Positions 49,826 through 56,946 of a stretch of 58,785 nt of DNA are shown in pieces. The notes beneath the pieces are model-generated. The model saw only the letters and a program-made list of their open reading frames with translations, was not told where the DNA came from and did no database searches. Every line of letters begins with the position of its first letter. The stretch's first letter is position 1. The translations under genes and the position numbers were made by a program. This DNA comes from Acinetobacter sp. BY419 (GTDB taxonomy: Bacteria > Pseudomonadota > Gammaproteobacteria > Pseudomonadales > Moraxellaceae): NCBI RefSeq assembly GCF_019038395.1, contig NZ_JAGFXZ010000020.1, positions 1 to 58,785 on the forward strand. The letters are read 5' to 3'.

Positions 49826-49917
49826 TTCCCTCTCCCTATGGGAGAGGGCTAGGGTGAGGGTTTTATTTGATATTATAGAAACTTCTTACCTCTTCCTCTC
49901 CTTAAAGAAAAGGGGAA
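49826..49917. repeat. two GC-rich intergenic palindromic elements
   Basis: A perfect 9-bp stem CCCTCTCCC-tat-GGGAGAGGG (49828-49848) is followed by CTAGGGTGAGGG. About 40 bp on, a CCTCTCCTT/AAGAAAAGGGG arm pair (49890-49912) appears. The first matches the widespread CTCTCCC-type intergenic repeat of proteobacteria; the second resembles 29653-29692. Confidence 0.55.
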
Positions 49918-49930
49918 ATTTCGTCCCATA

Positions 49931-49957
49931 AAAAAAGCGCCTTGCGGCGCTTTTTTT
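49931..49957. terminator. intrinsic terminator between mnmC and rhodanese gene
   Basis: AAAAAAGCGCC-ttgc-GGCGCTTTTTTT has runs on both sides. It lies between convergent genes, 14 bp from the rhodanese stop. Confidence 0.85.
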
Positions 49958-49971
49958 ATTAACAGAAGGCT

Positions 49972-50286
49972 TTATGCATTCTGTTCAAGCGGTAAGCCTG
50001 CATCACGGGCAGCACGAGTACCACCCATCAGAATGACATATTCACGTGAGCTGTCAAAACCCTCTAGCTTTTCAGCAGCACGTGGAGCTTTACTGCCCCC
50101 ACCACACAAGATGTAAATGGGTTGATCCGCTGACACCTGAGTTAGGCTCTCTGCTGAAAGATCGTTAATAGGCTGATTCACCGCCCCTTTCACGTGTGCT
50201 TCAGCAAAAGCACTTGAATCGCGTACATCCCAGATAACTGCATTTTCTGGGAACTCAAATGTTGTAATTTCTTGTTTACGGATCAT
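49972..50286 (-). CDS. rhodanese-like domain protein
   Basis: The 104-residue single-domain protein has rhodanese features 'AVIWDVRDSSAFAEAHVKGAVNQPIND' and an active-site loop 'YILCGGGSKAPRAAEKL'. The Cys is present. The usual CxxGxR loop reads CGGGSK, so the Arg is replaced by Lys, which could shift substrate preference. The ATG at 50286 is preceded by AAAGGAG (7-nt spacing); an upstream start at 50310 is not needed. Sulfur-transfer role is inferred from family only. Confidence 0.85.
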   Translation of the reverse strand: MIRKQEITTFEFPENAVIWDVRDSSAFAEAHVKGAVNQPINDLSAESLTQVSADQPIYILCGGGSKAPRAAEKLEGFDSSREYVILMGGTRAARDAGLPLEQNA

Positions 50287-50377
50287 TGTGCACTCCTTTG
50301 ATGTAAACAACGCTTGGCAAATGAAGAAAACATCCCTAGCATCTCAGATATTCTTTCCATTTGTAAAGGTCTAAACC

Positions 50378-50866
50378 ATGCCTTCTTTCGACATTGTATC
50401 TGAATTAGAAATTTTTGAAGTAAATCATGCTGTTCAAAACGTACAAAAAGAGATTGCGACCCGTTTTGACTTCCGTGGTCAAGACGTTTCTATTGAACTG
50501 AATGAAAAAAACAAGGAAATCAAAATCTCGACTGAAAGTGATTTCCAGTGTGAACAGGTCTATAGCATGCTCGAAAGTCACTTCTTTAAACGTAAAGTCG
50601 ATATTCAGGCACTTGATCCGCAAAAAATGACTGCTTCGGGTAAAAACGTGATTCAGGTAATCAAACTCAAAGATGGTCTTGACTCTGATACCGCAAAAAA
50701 AATTAATAAAGCCATTAAAGAAAGTGGCATTAAAGTGCAATCTTCTATTCAGGGTGACAAGATTCGTGTAACCGACAAGAAGCGCGATACGTTGCAACAA
50801 GTGATGGCATTCTTGAAAGAACAGCAATTTGGTCTGCCTTTACAGTTCAACAACTTTAAAGATTAA
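50378..50866 (+). CDS. yajQ: YajQ family nucleotide-binding protein
   Basis: The 162-residue protein is full length for YajQ (UPF0234): 'MPSFDIVSELEIFEVNHAVQNVQKEIATRFDFRG' start, 'ISTESDFQCEQVYSMLESHFFKRKVDIQALD', 'IKLKDGLDSDTAKKINKAIKESGIKVQSSIQGDKIRV' and a 'QQFGLPLQFNNF' end. Family members bind cyclic di-GMP in Xanthomonas and RNA or tRNA elsewhere. It may share a transcript with the DUF4442 gene 29 bp downstream. Confidence 0.95.
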   Translation: MPSFDIVSELEIFEVNHAVQNVQKEIATRFDFRGQDVSIELNEKNKEIKISTESDFQCEQVYSMLESHFFKRKVDIQALDPQKMTASGKNVIQVIKLKDGLDSDTAKKINKAIKESGIKVQSSIQGDKIRVTDKKRDTLQQVMAFLKEQQFGLPLQFNNFKD

Positions 50867-50894
50867 GACCGTTCTGTGTCTTAAAGTAGGAATT

Positions 50895-51401
50895 ATGATG
50901 CATAGCAACCGACTGACCAAACTGGTAAAAGCCACTTCCAGATTACCTCCAAGTATTCGCAGTACTTTATTGAGTAAAACTTTTGGCCGGGTTGTTCCAA
51001 TGGTGGGATCAGCCAAGATTCGCTATGTAGAGCTGAGTCCAGACAAAGTCGTGGTCACAATCGCCAACCATAAAGCCATGCAAAACCATATTGGTCAGGT
51101 GCATGCCTGCGCCATGGCTTTACTGGCAGAAACAGCGACCGGCTTTGTGATGGCAATGAATGTTCCTGATACAGCAATTGTACTGATCAAAAGCTTAAAG
51201 GTTGATTTTAAGCGCCCGACACGCGGTGCCATGACTGCCGTTGCCACGCTCACGTCGGAGCAGCAAGCCCTGATGCAAAACTCGGATAAAGGTGAAACCC
51301 TGGTTCAGGTCACGGTCACGGATGAATCAGGTGAAGCCCCCATTCAATGTGAAATGCTCTGGGCCTGGATTGCCAAAGATCAGCTGAAAAAATCATCATA
51401 A
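50895..51401 (+). CDS. DUF4442 hotdog-fold thioesterase-like protein
   Basis: The ~168-residue protein matches the DUF4442 / PaaI-like thioesterase family: 'IRYVELSPDKVVVTIANHKAMQNHIGQVHACAMALLAETATG' with the N-terminal half of the hotdog fold, then 'IVLIKSLKVDFKRPTRG' and 'VTVTDESGEAPIQCEMLWAWIAK'. The substrate is unknown. Adjacent ATGs at 50895 and 50898 follow GTAGGA; 50898 has the better spacing. It follows yajQ and is closed by a terminator. Confidence 0.85.
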   Translation: MMHSNRLTKLVKATSRLPPSIRSTLLSKTFGRVVPMVGSAKIRYVELSPDKVVVTIANHKAMQNHIGQVHACAMALLAETATGFVMAMNVPDTAIVLIKSLKVDFKRPTRGAMTAVATLTSEQQALMQNSDKGETLVQVTVTDESGEAPIQCEMLWAWIAKDQLKKSS

Positions 51402-51411
51402 TTTCTGCAAT

Positions 51412-51445
51412 AAAAATCCCGGCTCTGATTGCCGGGATTTTTATT
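51412..51445. terminator. terminator between convergent thioesterase genes
   Basis: AAAAATCCCGGC-tctgatt-GCCGGGATTTTT has a GC-rich stem and T-run, 11 bp after the DUF4442 stop and 10 bp before the convergent gene's stop. Confidence 0.85.
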
Positions 51446-51454
51446 TTAAGCCAT

Positions 51455-51895
51455 TTATTGGGCGGGCTGTGATTCCAAGAACTTCTGTTTCGCTTCGTCT
51501 GGAATAAGACGCTTGTTACCTTTCACATCGACTGCAACAAAGGTAAACACACCTTCTGTCACGCGAATCGGTGGGCGTGAATCATCATGACTGTCCCAGA
51601 CCTCAATTTCCATCTGGATGGAGGTCTTTCCAACTTTTAAAATTTTGGTATAACAGCTAATCACATCCCCGACTTTCACTGGCACCAGAAAGGTCATCTG
51701 GTTAATTGAAATCGTGGCACAACGTCCCTTTGAAAATCGCTCTGCGTGAATCGCGCCTGCCAAGTCCATTTGTGAAACAATCCAGCCACCAAATACATCA
51801 CCACTCCAGTTGGTATCTGCAGGCATTGCGATCGTCTGTAGGGAAAGAATCCCCTCTGGTTTTACTTGAGAATCTGACACGTTCACTCCAGGCAT
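51455..51895 (-). CDS. acyl-CoA thioesterase, YciA/BACH-type hotdog
   Basis: The 146-residue protein carries the acyl-CoA hydrolase signature 'LQTIAMPADTNWSGDVFGGWIVSQMDLAGAIHAERFSKGRCATISINQM' with the catalytic-type Asp/Asn, then 'FLVPVKVGDVISCYTKILKVGKTSIQMEIEVWDS' . This is the YciA family, which hydrolyses acyl-CoA. It ends the hydrolase-trxC-thioesterase unit, 5 bp after trxC on the minus strand. Confidence 0.9.
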   Translation of the reverse strand: MPGVNVSDSQVKPEGILSLQTIAMPADTNWSGDVFGGWIVSQMDLAGAIHAERFSKGRCATISINQMTFLVPVKVGDVISCYTKILKVGKTSIQMEIEVWDSHDDSRPPIRVTEGVFTFVAVDVKGNKRLIPDEAKQKFLESQPAQ

Positions 51896-51900
51896 TTGAA

Positions 51901-52332
51901 TTAGGGTTGGGTAGTTAACTGCTGATCAAGCCATTTTTGCAGTTCGCTTGATCGTAATGCACCGCTTATTCTAGCAATTTCGTTGCTTTTATTCATCAAC
52001 ACCAGCGTCGGAATACTGCGAACATTAAATGCTGAACTTAAGCGCGGATTAGCTTCAGTATCAATTTTTGCAAAAACCACGTTTGGATATTGCTTCGCGA
52101 CAGTCGCAAAATGCGGCGCCATCATTTTACAGGGACCACACCACTCTGCCCAGAGATCAATCAGGATCGGCAAGTCACTATGCGTGACAAACTGGCTGAA
52201 ATTCTGCTCATTCAATTCAATCGGTGCCAGTGGAATCAGGGCCTGATGACATTGACCGCAAGCAGGATTCGCAGTGAGTTTATCCTCAGGGACACGGTTT
52301 TTGGCCAGACATTCCGGACATACAATAATCAT
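51901..52332 (-). CDS. trxC: thioredoxin TrxC (thioredoxin 2)
   Basis: The 143-residue cytosolic protein has an N-terminal zinc finger of two Cys pairs ('CPEC' and 'CGQC') followed by a thioredoxin fold with the active site 'WAEWCGPCKMM' and cis-Pro segment 'VRSIPTLVLM'. The zinc finger defines TrxC rather than TrxA. The finger uses CxxC-x12-CxxC spacing close to E. coli. Its ATG touches the stop codon of the alpha/beta hydrolase gene, implying coupled translation. Confidence 0.95.
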   Translation of the reverse strand: MIIVCPECLAKNRVPEDKLTANPACGQCHQALIPLAPIELNEQNFSQFVTHSDLPILIDLWAEWCGPCKMMAPHFATVAKQYPNVVFAKIDTEANPRLSSAFNVRSIPTLVLMNKSNEIARISGALRSSELQKWLDQQLTTQP

Positions 52333-53229
52333 CTAGCGCACTCCAATATGTTGATGTAAGAATTCTAGTTGGGTCGAAACTGCTTTTTCAAACCATTCGC
52401 CATGATAAATATCAAAATGCCGGATATTCCACTCATGATATTGTACAAATGGTGCAATATTGGTCGCAGTTTCCCGACTGGATTCAATAGGAATCAGACT
52501 ATCCAGTTTTGCCGCAATAAATAGCACCGGAATAGTGATTTGTCTTACTTCCTGAATCGGTCGATAACGCATCACTTGAAAGAATGCCCAAGCGGGAATG
52601 TGACCACTCCAGTAATAATCCGGATTGACTATAGACAAATAACCTTCATAGCTGTCCTGTGTCGGCATAAAACAGAGTTCATGCGGATCAACCACTGGCA
52701 GGGTTTTCGGTCCCATACCGACCTTGGCACCCATATAATCCTGACTGGAAACTTTAAGCGCCTTGGGTAGTTGCTGCAAAGGATAAAGCTTGGCACTTTC
52801 TGCCCCATCGACAAAAGGTACCTGTACCAACACAGCCTGAATATTTTTAAGTTCTGCGGCCAGCATTAACACATGCCCACCACTCAAGGCTGTTCCCCAA
52901 AGCACGATCCGTTTACTATCAATCGATTTGCGTTCCTGAATATGGCTGATCATGGTTCGCCAATCATCGAGCTGGGCAGAAATTGATACCAGCTCACGTG
53001 GACGTCCGGTGCTGCCACCCCAATAGCGATAATCAAATAAAACCACTGCATAGCCTGCACTGGCAAAACGCTGGGCATATTGCACCAGTTTAAATTGACG
53101 TAAGGCAGCCAGACCATGGGCCATCAAGATCACGGCCGGTTTTTCTATATTTTTAGGCCGATAAAAATCTGCAGCAATCACTTCCTGGCCGCTTTTAACA
53201 TACAGTGGCTCAACTGTATAAGCCTGCAT
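52333..53229 (-). CDS. alpha/beta hydrolase
   Basis: The 298-residue protein has a serine hydrolase fold: 'PAVILMAHGLAALRQFKL' (oxyanion HG), 'VVLFDYRYWGGSTG', nucleophile elbow 'LWGTALSGGHVLML' (Ser in A-L-S-G-G), an Asp in 'LFIAAKLDSLIPIESS' and late His in 'FDIYHGEW'. No signal peptide is visible. The substrate is unknown. It begins the unit hydrolase-trxC-thioesterase. Confidence 0.88.
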   Translation of the reverse strand: MQAYTVEPLYVKSGQEVIAADFYRPKNIEKPAVILMAHGLAALRQFKLVQYAQRFASAGYAVVLFDYRYWGGSTGRPRELVSISAQLDDWRTMISHIQERKSIDSKRIVLWGTALSGGHVLMLAAELKNIQAVLVQVPFVDGAESAKLYPLQQLPKALKVSSQDYMGAKVGMGPKTLPVVDPHELCFMPTQDSYEGYLSIVNPDYYWSGHIPAWAFFQVMRYRPIQEVRQITIPVLFIAAKLDSLIPIESSRETATNIAPFVQYHEWNIRHFDIYHGEWFEKAVSTQLEFLHQHIGVR

Positions 53230-53354
53230 ACGCGCTCCATTGCGTTATCTTATGGTTATCATCATTTATAAAAATTTCAGAACAGGTTCAGCATGTTTTC
53301 CGCTTAATGCTATCATAAAGCATATCGATATAAATGAAATGATGGAGTGGCGTC

Positions 53355-53690
53355 ATGAGTGAAAAAGTAGGCTTTGCTGGTCAAATCAATCCTGAACAGA
53401 TAACTCAAGTGGTCGAGAAAGGTTTTAAATCGATTATCAACAATCGTCCCGACATGGAAGGTGGTGCTGAGCAGCCGACCAGTGCACAGATTGAGGAAGC
53501 TGCACGTGCAGCAGGTCTGGATTATGTATTCCAGCCGGTGGTCGCTGGTCAAATTACTGAGCTTGATGTACGCACTTTTGCCAATCATTATAATGAACTA
53601 CCAAAACCCATCTTGATGTTTTGCCGTACTGGAAACCGCTCGAATAATTTATATCAACTGGCAAAACAGATGGACCTGCTGGATGACTAA
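53355..53690 (+). CDS. DUF442 / TIGR01244 phosphatase-like protein, cytosolic
   Basis: The 111-residue protein is a DUF442 (beta-lactamase hydrolase-like) domain, a small member of the dual-specificity phosphatase superfamily. It begins 'GFAGQINPEQITQVVEKGFKSIINNRPDMEGGAEQP', and has the phosphate-loop 'MFCRTGNRSN' (C-x5-R-S). No signal peptide is present. GGAG lies 10 nt before the ATG. The next gene is a second DUF442 copy that overlaps its stop in an ATGACTAA junction. Confidence 0.85.
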   Translation: MSEKVGFAGQINPEQITQVVEKGFKSIINNRPDMEGGAEQPTSAQIEEAARAAGLDYVFQPVVAGQITELDVRTFANHYNELPKPILMFCRTGNRSNNLYQLAKQMDLLDD

Positions 53691-54105
53691 ATCATTTTGG
53701 AAAAGTGTCGTACTGGTAAGCTGTTTTAGCTGTACGTCACTTGTTTTTGCTGCACAGGATCTTAGTCGTGTACTGACCTCTACGGTAAGTGTTACGGGAC
53801 AAATGACATTGGATAAGTTTGAGCAATTGATTCAGCAAGGCTTTAAGTCTGTGATTGTAAACCGTCCGGATCAGGAATCTGGCAATACGGTGTCGGTAAG
53901 TCAATTACGCTCCATTGCGGAGAAATCTCAGGTGAGTGTGATTTATCAACCTGTGGTGAGTGGCCAACTTTCTCAGGCCAATATTGAGGAATTTGCTCGA
54001 TACTATAATGAATTACCGAAACCTATTTTGATGGTCTGTCGTAGTGGCACTCGTTCAGCAGCTTTGTTTAACCAGGCTAAATCTCAAGGATTGATTCATG
54101 AATAA
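53683..54105 (+). CDS. DUF442 / TIGR01244 phosphatase-like protein, exported
   Basis: The 140-residue paralogue has a signal peptide ('FWKSVVLVSCFSCTSLVFAAQD', cleavage likely after FAA), then the same domain ('GQMTLDKFEQLIQQGFKSVIVNRPDQESGNT') and the phosphate loop 'MVCRSGTRSA'. The shared 'YNELPKPILM' segment shows it is a duplicate of the upstream gene. It is therefore predicted to be periplasmic, an unusual location for this fold. It overlaps the upstream gene by 8 bp and the next mini-lipoprotein gene by 8 bp. Confidence 0.85.
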   Translation: MTKSFWKSVVLVSCFSCTSLVFAAQDLSRVLTSTVSVTGQMTLDKFEQLIQQGFKSVIVNRPDQESGNTVSVSQLRSIAEKSQVSVIYQPVVSGQLSQANIEEFARYYNELPKPILMVCRSGTRSAALFNQAKSQGLIHE

Positions 54106-54202
54106 GTTATTGATTATTTTATGTTGTAGTTTGGCATTCGCAGGTTGTAGTTCAATGAATCTAAAGCCGACTGTGGGTGTGAATGTGGGAACTCCACTAT
54201 AA
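54098..54202 (+). CDS. 34-residue lipoprotein
   Basis: The tiny open frame starts at an ATG that overlaps the stop of the exported DUF442 gene (ATGAATAA). AAGGA lies 7 nt upstream. It encodes 'MNKLLIILCCSLAFAGCSSM' followed by 'NLKPTVGVNVGTPL'. The lipobox FAGC gives lipidated Cys17 with Ser-Ser at +2/+3, so outer-membrane sorting is expected, leaving only about 18 mature residues. It resembles short 'SS.NL.PTVGV' lipoproteins I associate with Acinetobacter. A terminator follows directly. Confidence 0.7.
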   Translation: MNKLLIILCCSLAFAGCSSMNLKPTVGVNVGTPL

Positions 54203-54215
54203 GGTTTAAGCAAAT

Positions 54216-54247
54216 GAAAATGGTGCTCTTTGCGCCATTTTTTTTAT
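54216..54247 (+). terminator. terminator of the DUF442 cassette
   Basis: AAAATGGTGC-tctt-TGCGCCATTTTTTTT has a stem with a T-run of eight, 13 bp after the mini-lipoprotein stop. Confidence 0.8.
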
Positions 54248-54306
54248 ATGATAATCTTACAAATAGTAAAACTATATTCTTTTATATAATTATTTTGGGG
54301 TAAAAC

Positions 54307-55485
54307 ATGAAGTTTAATAAAAGTGTGTTTGTAATCACTTTATCAGGTTTTTTAGCCGCATGCGGGGGCGGTGGTAGCGATGGTTATTATGATAAATCCC
54401 CTTCAACTGGAACCAATAATGGCGATAATTCAAGTATTCCATCTGGTGAACAAACCCCTCAACAAATCTTGGACACCATAAAACGTGAAGGCCAGTTCTT
54501 ATTTGGAAATTACGATCCAAATGATGAAAAAATGGCTAAAGGATATATTGATCATGCTTTAAATGCTTTTGCACAAGGCCCTTTACAACTTGCCTTAGAT
54601 GCCAAAAAATTATTTGATCAAGATAAGTCTGCTTTTGTATATCGCGAAAAATGTATGGGCTCAGGCACATATACAAATACTAGTTGTTATATTCTTTTTA
54701 ACGATTTAACCATCAAAAATCAGTTAAATAGAGTAAGCCCTAATAAATATTCAGCATGGGATTTTGATGTTAACGATAATGAACTTACAGGCATGAAACT
54801 TTCAGATGAACAGATTGATAAGTTCACTGGAAAAACTATGATTATTATTTTTGACAATCGAAATGCTGATAAAAAATTTAATGATATTTGGGTAACGGGT
54901 GTATTTGGATATCCTTACAAGCAGTCCTGGGGTCTTACACAATCAGATCAATTGCGTATTGTAAGCATGAATGCAGCCAATAGTGAATATGAGGTTACTC
55001 TAACTTATGATGATGAAACTACAGAAACTAAAGGTGCGCTTAGTATTTATAAAGACCCGACTTCTACAGATGGTGAACTGTACGTCCTGCAAAACAACTC
55101 AAGTTTTGATGTATTAACTAACGATAATCCAAATACGCCTGAAGTCGAAACAGTTAATTTCGAAATTAATTCAGTTGTTGGCGATCCAGCAGCACTTGCA
55201 ACGTACCGAGTCAAAGCGAACGCACAACAAATTCTTGATATTCCAAATGTAAGTGCAATCGTAGGTAAACGGGTAGAAAATGAAGCTCCATCAAAAAATG
55301 AAAAAAACTTTGTTGCAAGTATTCATTTTGAAGGAGAAAATATTTTCAGATTTAAAGAATCTTTAAATGGTAGTATTTTAAAATTCAAACATATTATTGA
55401 TAGTGTTACCTATGAGGGTAATTCAACAAATAATAATGGCACTATTCAAACAATCTTGACCTCTCCAACAAATGTAAAATATTAA
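54307..55485 (+). CDS. lipoprotein of unknown function
   Basis: The 392-residue protein has a lipoprotein signal 'VFVITLSGFLAACGGGG' (lipobox LAAC), a Gly/Ser/Thr/Asn-rich linker to about residue 50, then a mixed alpha/beta body without membrane segments. A two-Cys pair ('EKCMGSGTYTNTSCYILF') could form a disulfide. I recognise no family. It is A/T-richer than its neighbours and rich in Asn, Asp and Lys. TTGGGG precedes the ATG. It stands alone between terminators. Confidence 0.7.
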   Translation: MKFNKSVFVITLSGFLAACGGGGSDGYYDKSPSTGTNNGDNSSIPSGEQTPQQILDTIKREGQFLFGNYDPNDEKMAKGYIDHALNAFAQGPLQLALDAKKLFDQDKSAFVYREKCMGSGTYTNTSCYILFNDLTIKNQLNRVSPNKYSAWDFDVNDNELTGMKLSDEQIDKFTGKTMIIIFDNRNADKKFNDIWVTGVFGYPYKQSWGLTQSDQLRIVSMNAANSEYEVTLTYDDETTETKGALSIYKDPTSTDGELYVLQNNSSFDVLTNDNPNTPEVETVNFEINSVVGDPAALATYRVKANAQQILDIPNVSAIVGKRVENEAPSKNEKNFVASIHFEGENIFRFKESLNGSILKFKHIIDSVTYEGNSTNNNGTIQTILTSPTNVKY

Positions 55486-55499
55486 TGTAACTATTTTAT

Positions 55500-55528
55500 A
55501 AAAGCCCTCTTTAGAAGAGGGCTTTTTT
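55500..55528 (+). terminator. intrinsic terminator after lipoprotein gene
   Basis: AAAGCCCTCTT-tag-AAGAGGGCTTTTTT is a perfect stem with a T-run, 15 bp after the stop. Confidence 0.85.
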
Positions 55529-55566
55529 GTATAGTTAAATAAAGTATATTTTATCAGAGATCTTCA

Positions 55567-56946
55567 ATGTACGACCTTATCATCATCGGCGCAGGTACTG
55601 CAGGAATTAGCGCCTATAACGAAGCCATCAAATACACCCAGAATATTTTAATTATCAATGAGGGTCCGTGGGATACGACCTGTGCTCGTGTAGGCTGTAT
55701 GCCGAGTAAACTGCTGATCTCGTCTGCGAATCGTATGCACGATATTCATTTCTCGAAAGACCTCGCTTTACAACATGATGCTAAAGTTGATACCTCAGGT
55801 GTGATGCAACGTCTACATAGCTTAAGAGAACGTTTCATTCGCGCCACCTTAAAAGGTGTTGATCAATGGGAAGCTTCACATAAAATTTCTGGTCAGGCGA
55901 AGTTTCTTGATACCCATACAGTCGAAGTCAATGGACAATCTTATCAAGCCAAAAGCTTTATTATTGCAGTGGGTTCACGACCTAATATCGATAAATCATT
56001 AAAGGAAGAATTAGGAGATAGATATCTAAGCTCTGATGAAATCTTTGAACTGTCTCAATTACCTGAGTCTTTAGCAGTGATCGGGAGTGGTGTGATTGCC
56101 ATTGAACTGGCTCAGGCCATGCAACGACTGGGTGTAAAAACTACGATGTTTGCGCGTAGTCAGAAAATAGGCACTTTAAGCAGCCCTACTTTACAGTCAT
56201 TAGCACAAAAAGAACTCAGTCAAGAGATCAACATCAAGTTTAAAATCTTGCCAGACCAAGTTAAAAAACAAGCTGATCACATCAAGATTGATTTTACTGA
56301 GCATGATCAAGTTCAAAGTATTGAGGTTGACTATATCCTGGGCGCTACAGGACGTCAGACTAATCTTGACCGCTTGGACTTAGATCGGTTAGATCCCGCC
56401 TTTACTGATATCAAAAAACTGCCTATCAATAAAAAAACCAAACAACTCGCAGAGATGCCGATATTTATAGTGGGCGATGCCGCCCCTGATGCACCTATTC
56501 AACACGAAGCTGCTCATGCGGGTAAGCAGGTAGTTCATAACTGTTTAAATTATCCTGAGATTAAACCGATTCCAGTACTCACCCCATTGGCAATCGTATT
56601 TTCTCACCCTGAAATGGCAATAGTCGGGCAAAGTTTTAAACAGCTAGAGCAGCAAAAGATTGAATTTATTCGAGGATTTGCCTCATATGAAAATCAGGGA
56701 CGTGCGCTGGTACTCGCTGAAAATAAAGGTGGCATCGAGGTCTATATTGATAAAAAATCAGGTAAATTATTAGGCGCAGAACTCTTCTGTTCACAAGCTG
56801 AACATCTTGCCCATCTTCTCGCCTGGACGATTGATGCCGATCAGGATATTCATCAAATCCTTGCCAAACCTTTTTACCACCCAACGCTAGAAGAAGGCCT
56901 CAGATCTGCATTCAAACATGCTCGTCGTCAACTTCAGCAACCATAA
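55567..56946 (+). CDS. dihydrolipoyl dehydrogenase-like flavoprotein
   Basis: The 459-residue class I pyridine nucleotide-disulfide oxidoreductase has the FAD motif 'LIIIGAGTAGISAYNEA', redox-active 'TCARVGCMPSKLL' (C-x4-C), NAD motif 'LAVIGSGVIAIELAQAM', 'FIVGDAAPDAPIQHEAAHAG' and the C-terminal dimer-interface His-Glu in 'FYHPTLEEGL'. This is the Lpd/Mer-like fold. No 2-oxoacid dehydrogenase genes are near and the redox loop differs from classic 'CVNVGCIPSK', so the substrate may not be dihydrolipoamide. Its 3' end overlaps the convergent Na/Pi gene by 35 bp. Confidence 0.85.
   Translation: MYDLIIIGAGTAGISAYNEAIKYTQNILIINEGPWDTTCARVGCMPSKLLISSANRMHDIHFSKDLALQHDAKVDTSGVMQRLHSLRERFIRATLKGVDQWEASHKISGQAKFLDTHTVEVNGQSYQAKSFIIAVGSRPNIDKSLKEELGDRYLSSDEIFELSQLPESLAVIGSGVIAIELAQAMQRLGVKTTMFARSQKIGTLSSPTLQSLAQKELSQEINIKFKILPDQVKKQADHIKIDFTEHDQVQSIEVDYILGATGRQTNLDRLDLDRLDPAFTDIKKLPINKKTKQLAEMPIFIVGDAAPDAPIQHEAAHAGKQVVHNCLNYPEIKPIPVLTPLAIVFSHPEMAIVGQSFKQLEQQKIEFIRGFASYENQGRALVLAENKGGIEVYIDKKSGKLLGAELFCSQAEHLAHLLAWTIDADQDIHQILAKPFYHPTLEEGLRSAFKHARRQLQQP

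Noticed and set aside
53355..54105. Frameshifted single DUF442 gene
   Set aside because: Each copy contains its own full domain and phosphate loop, and the second has its own signal peptide; this is a duplication, not a broken gene.
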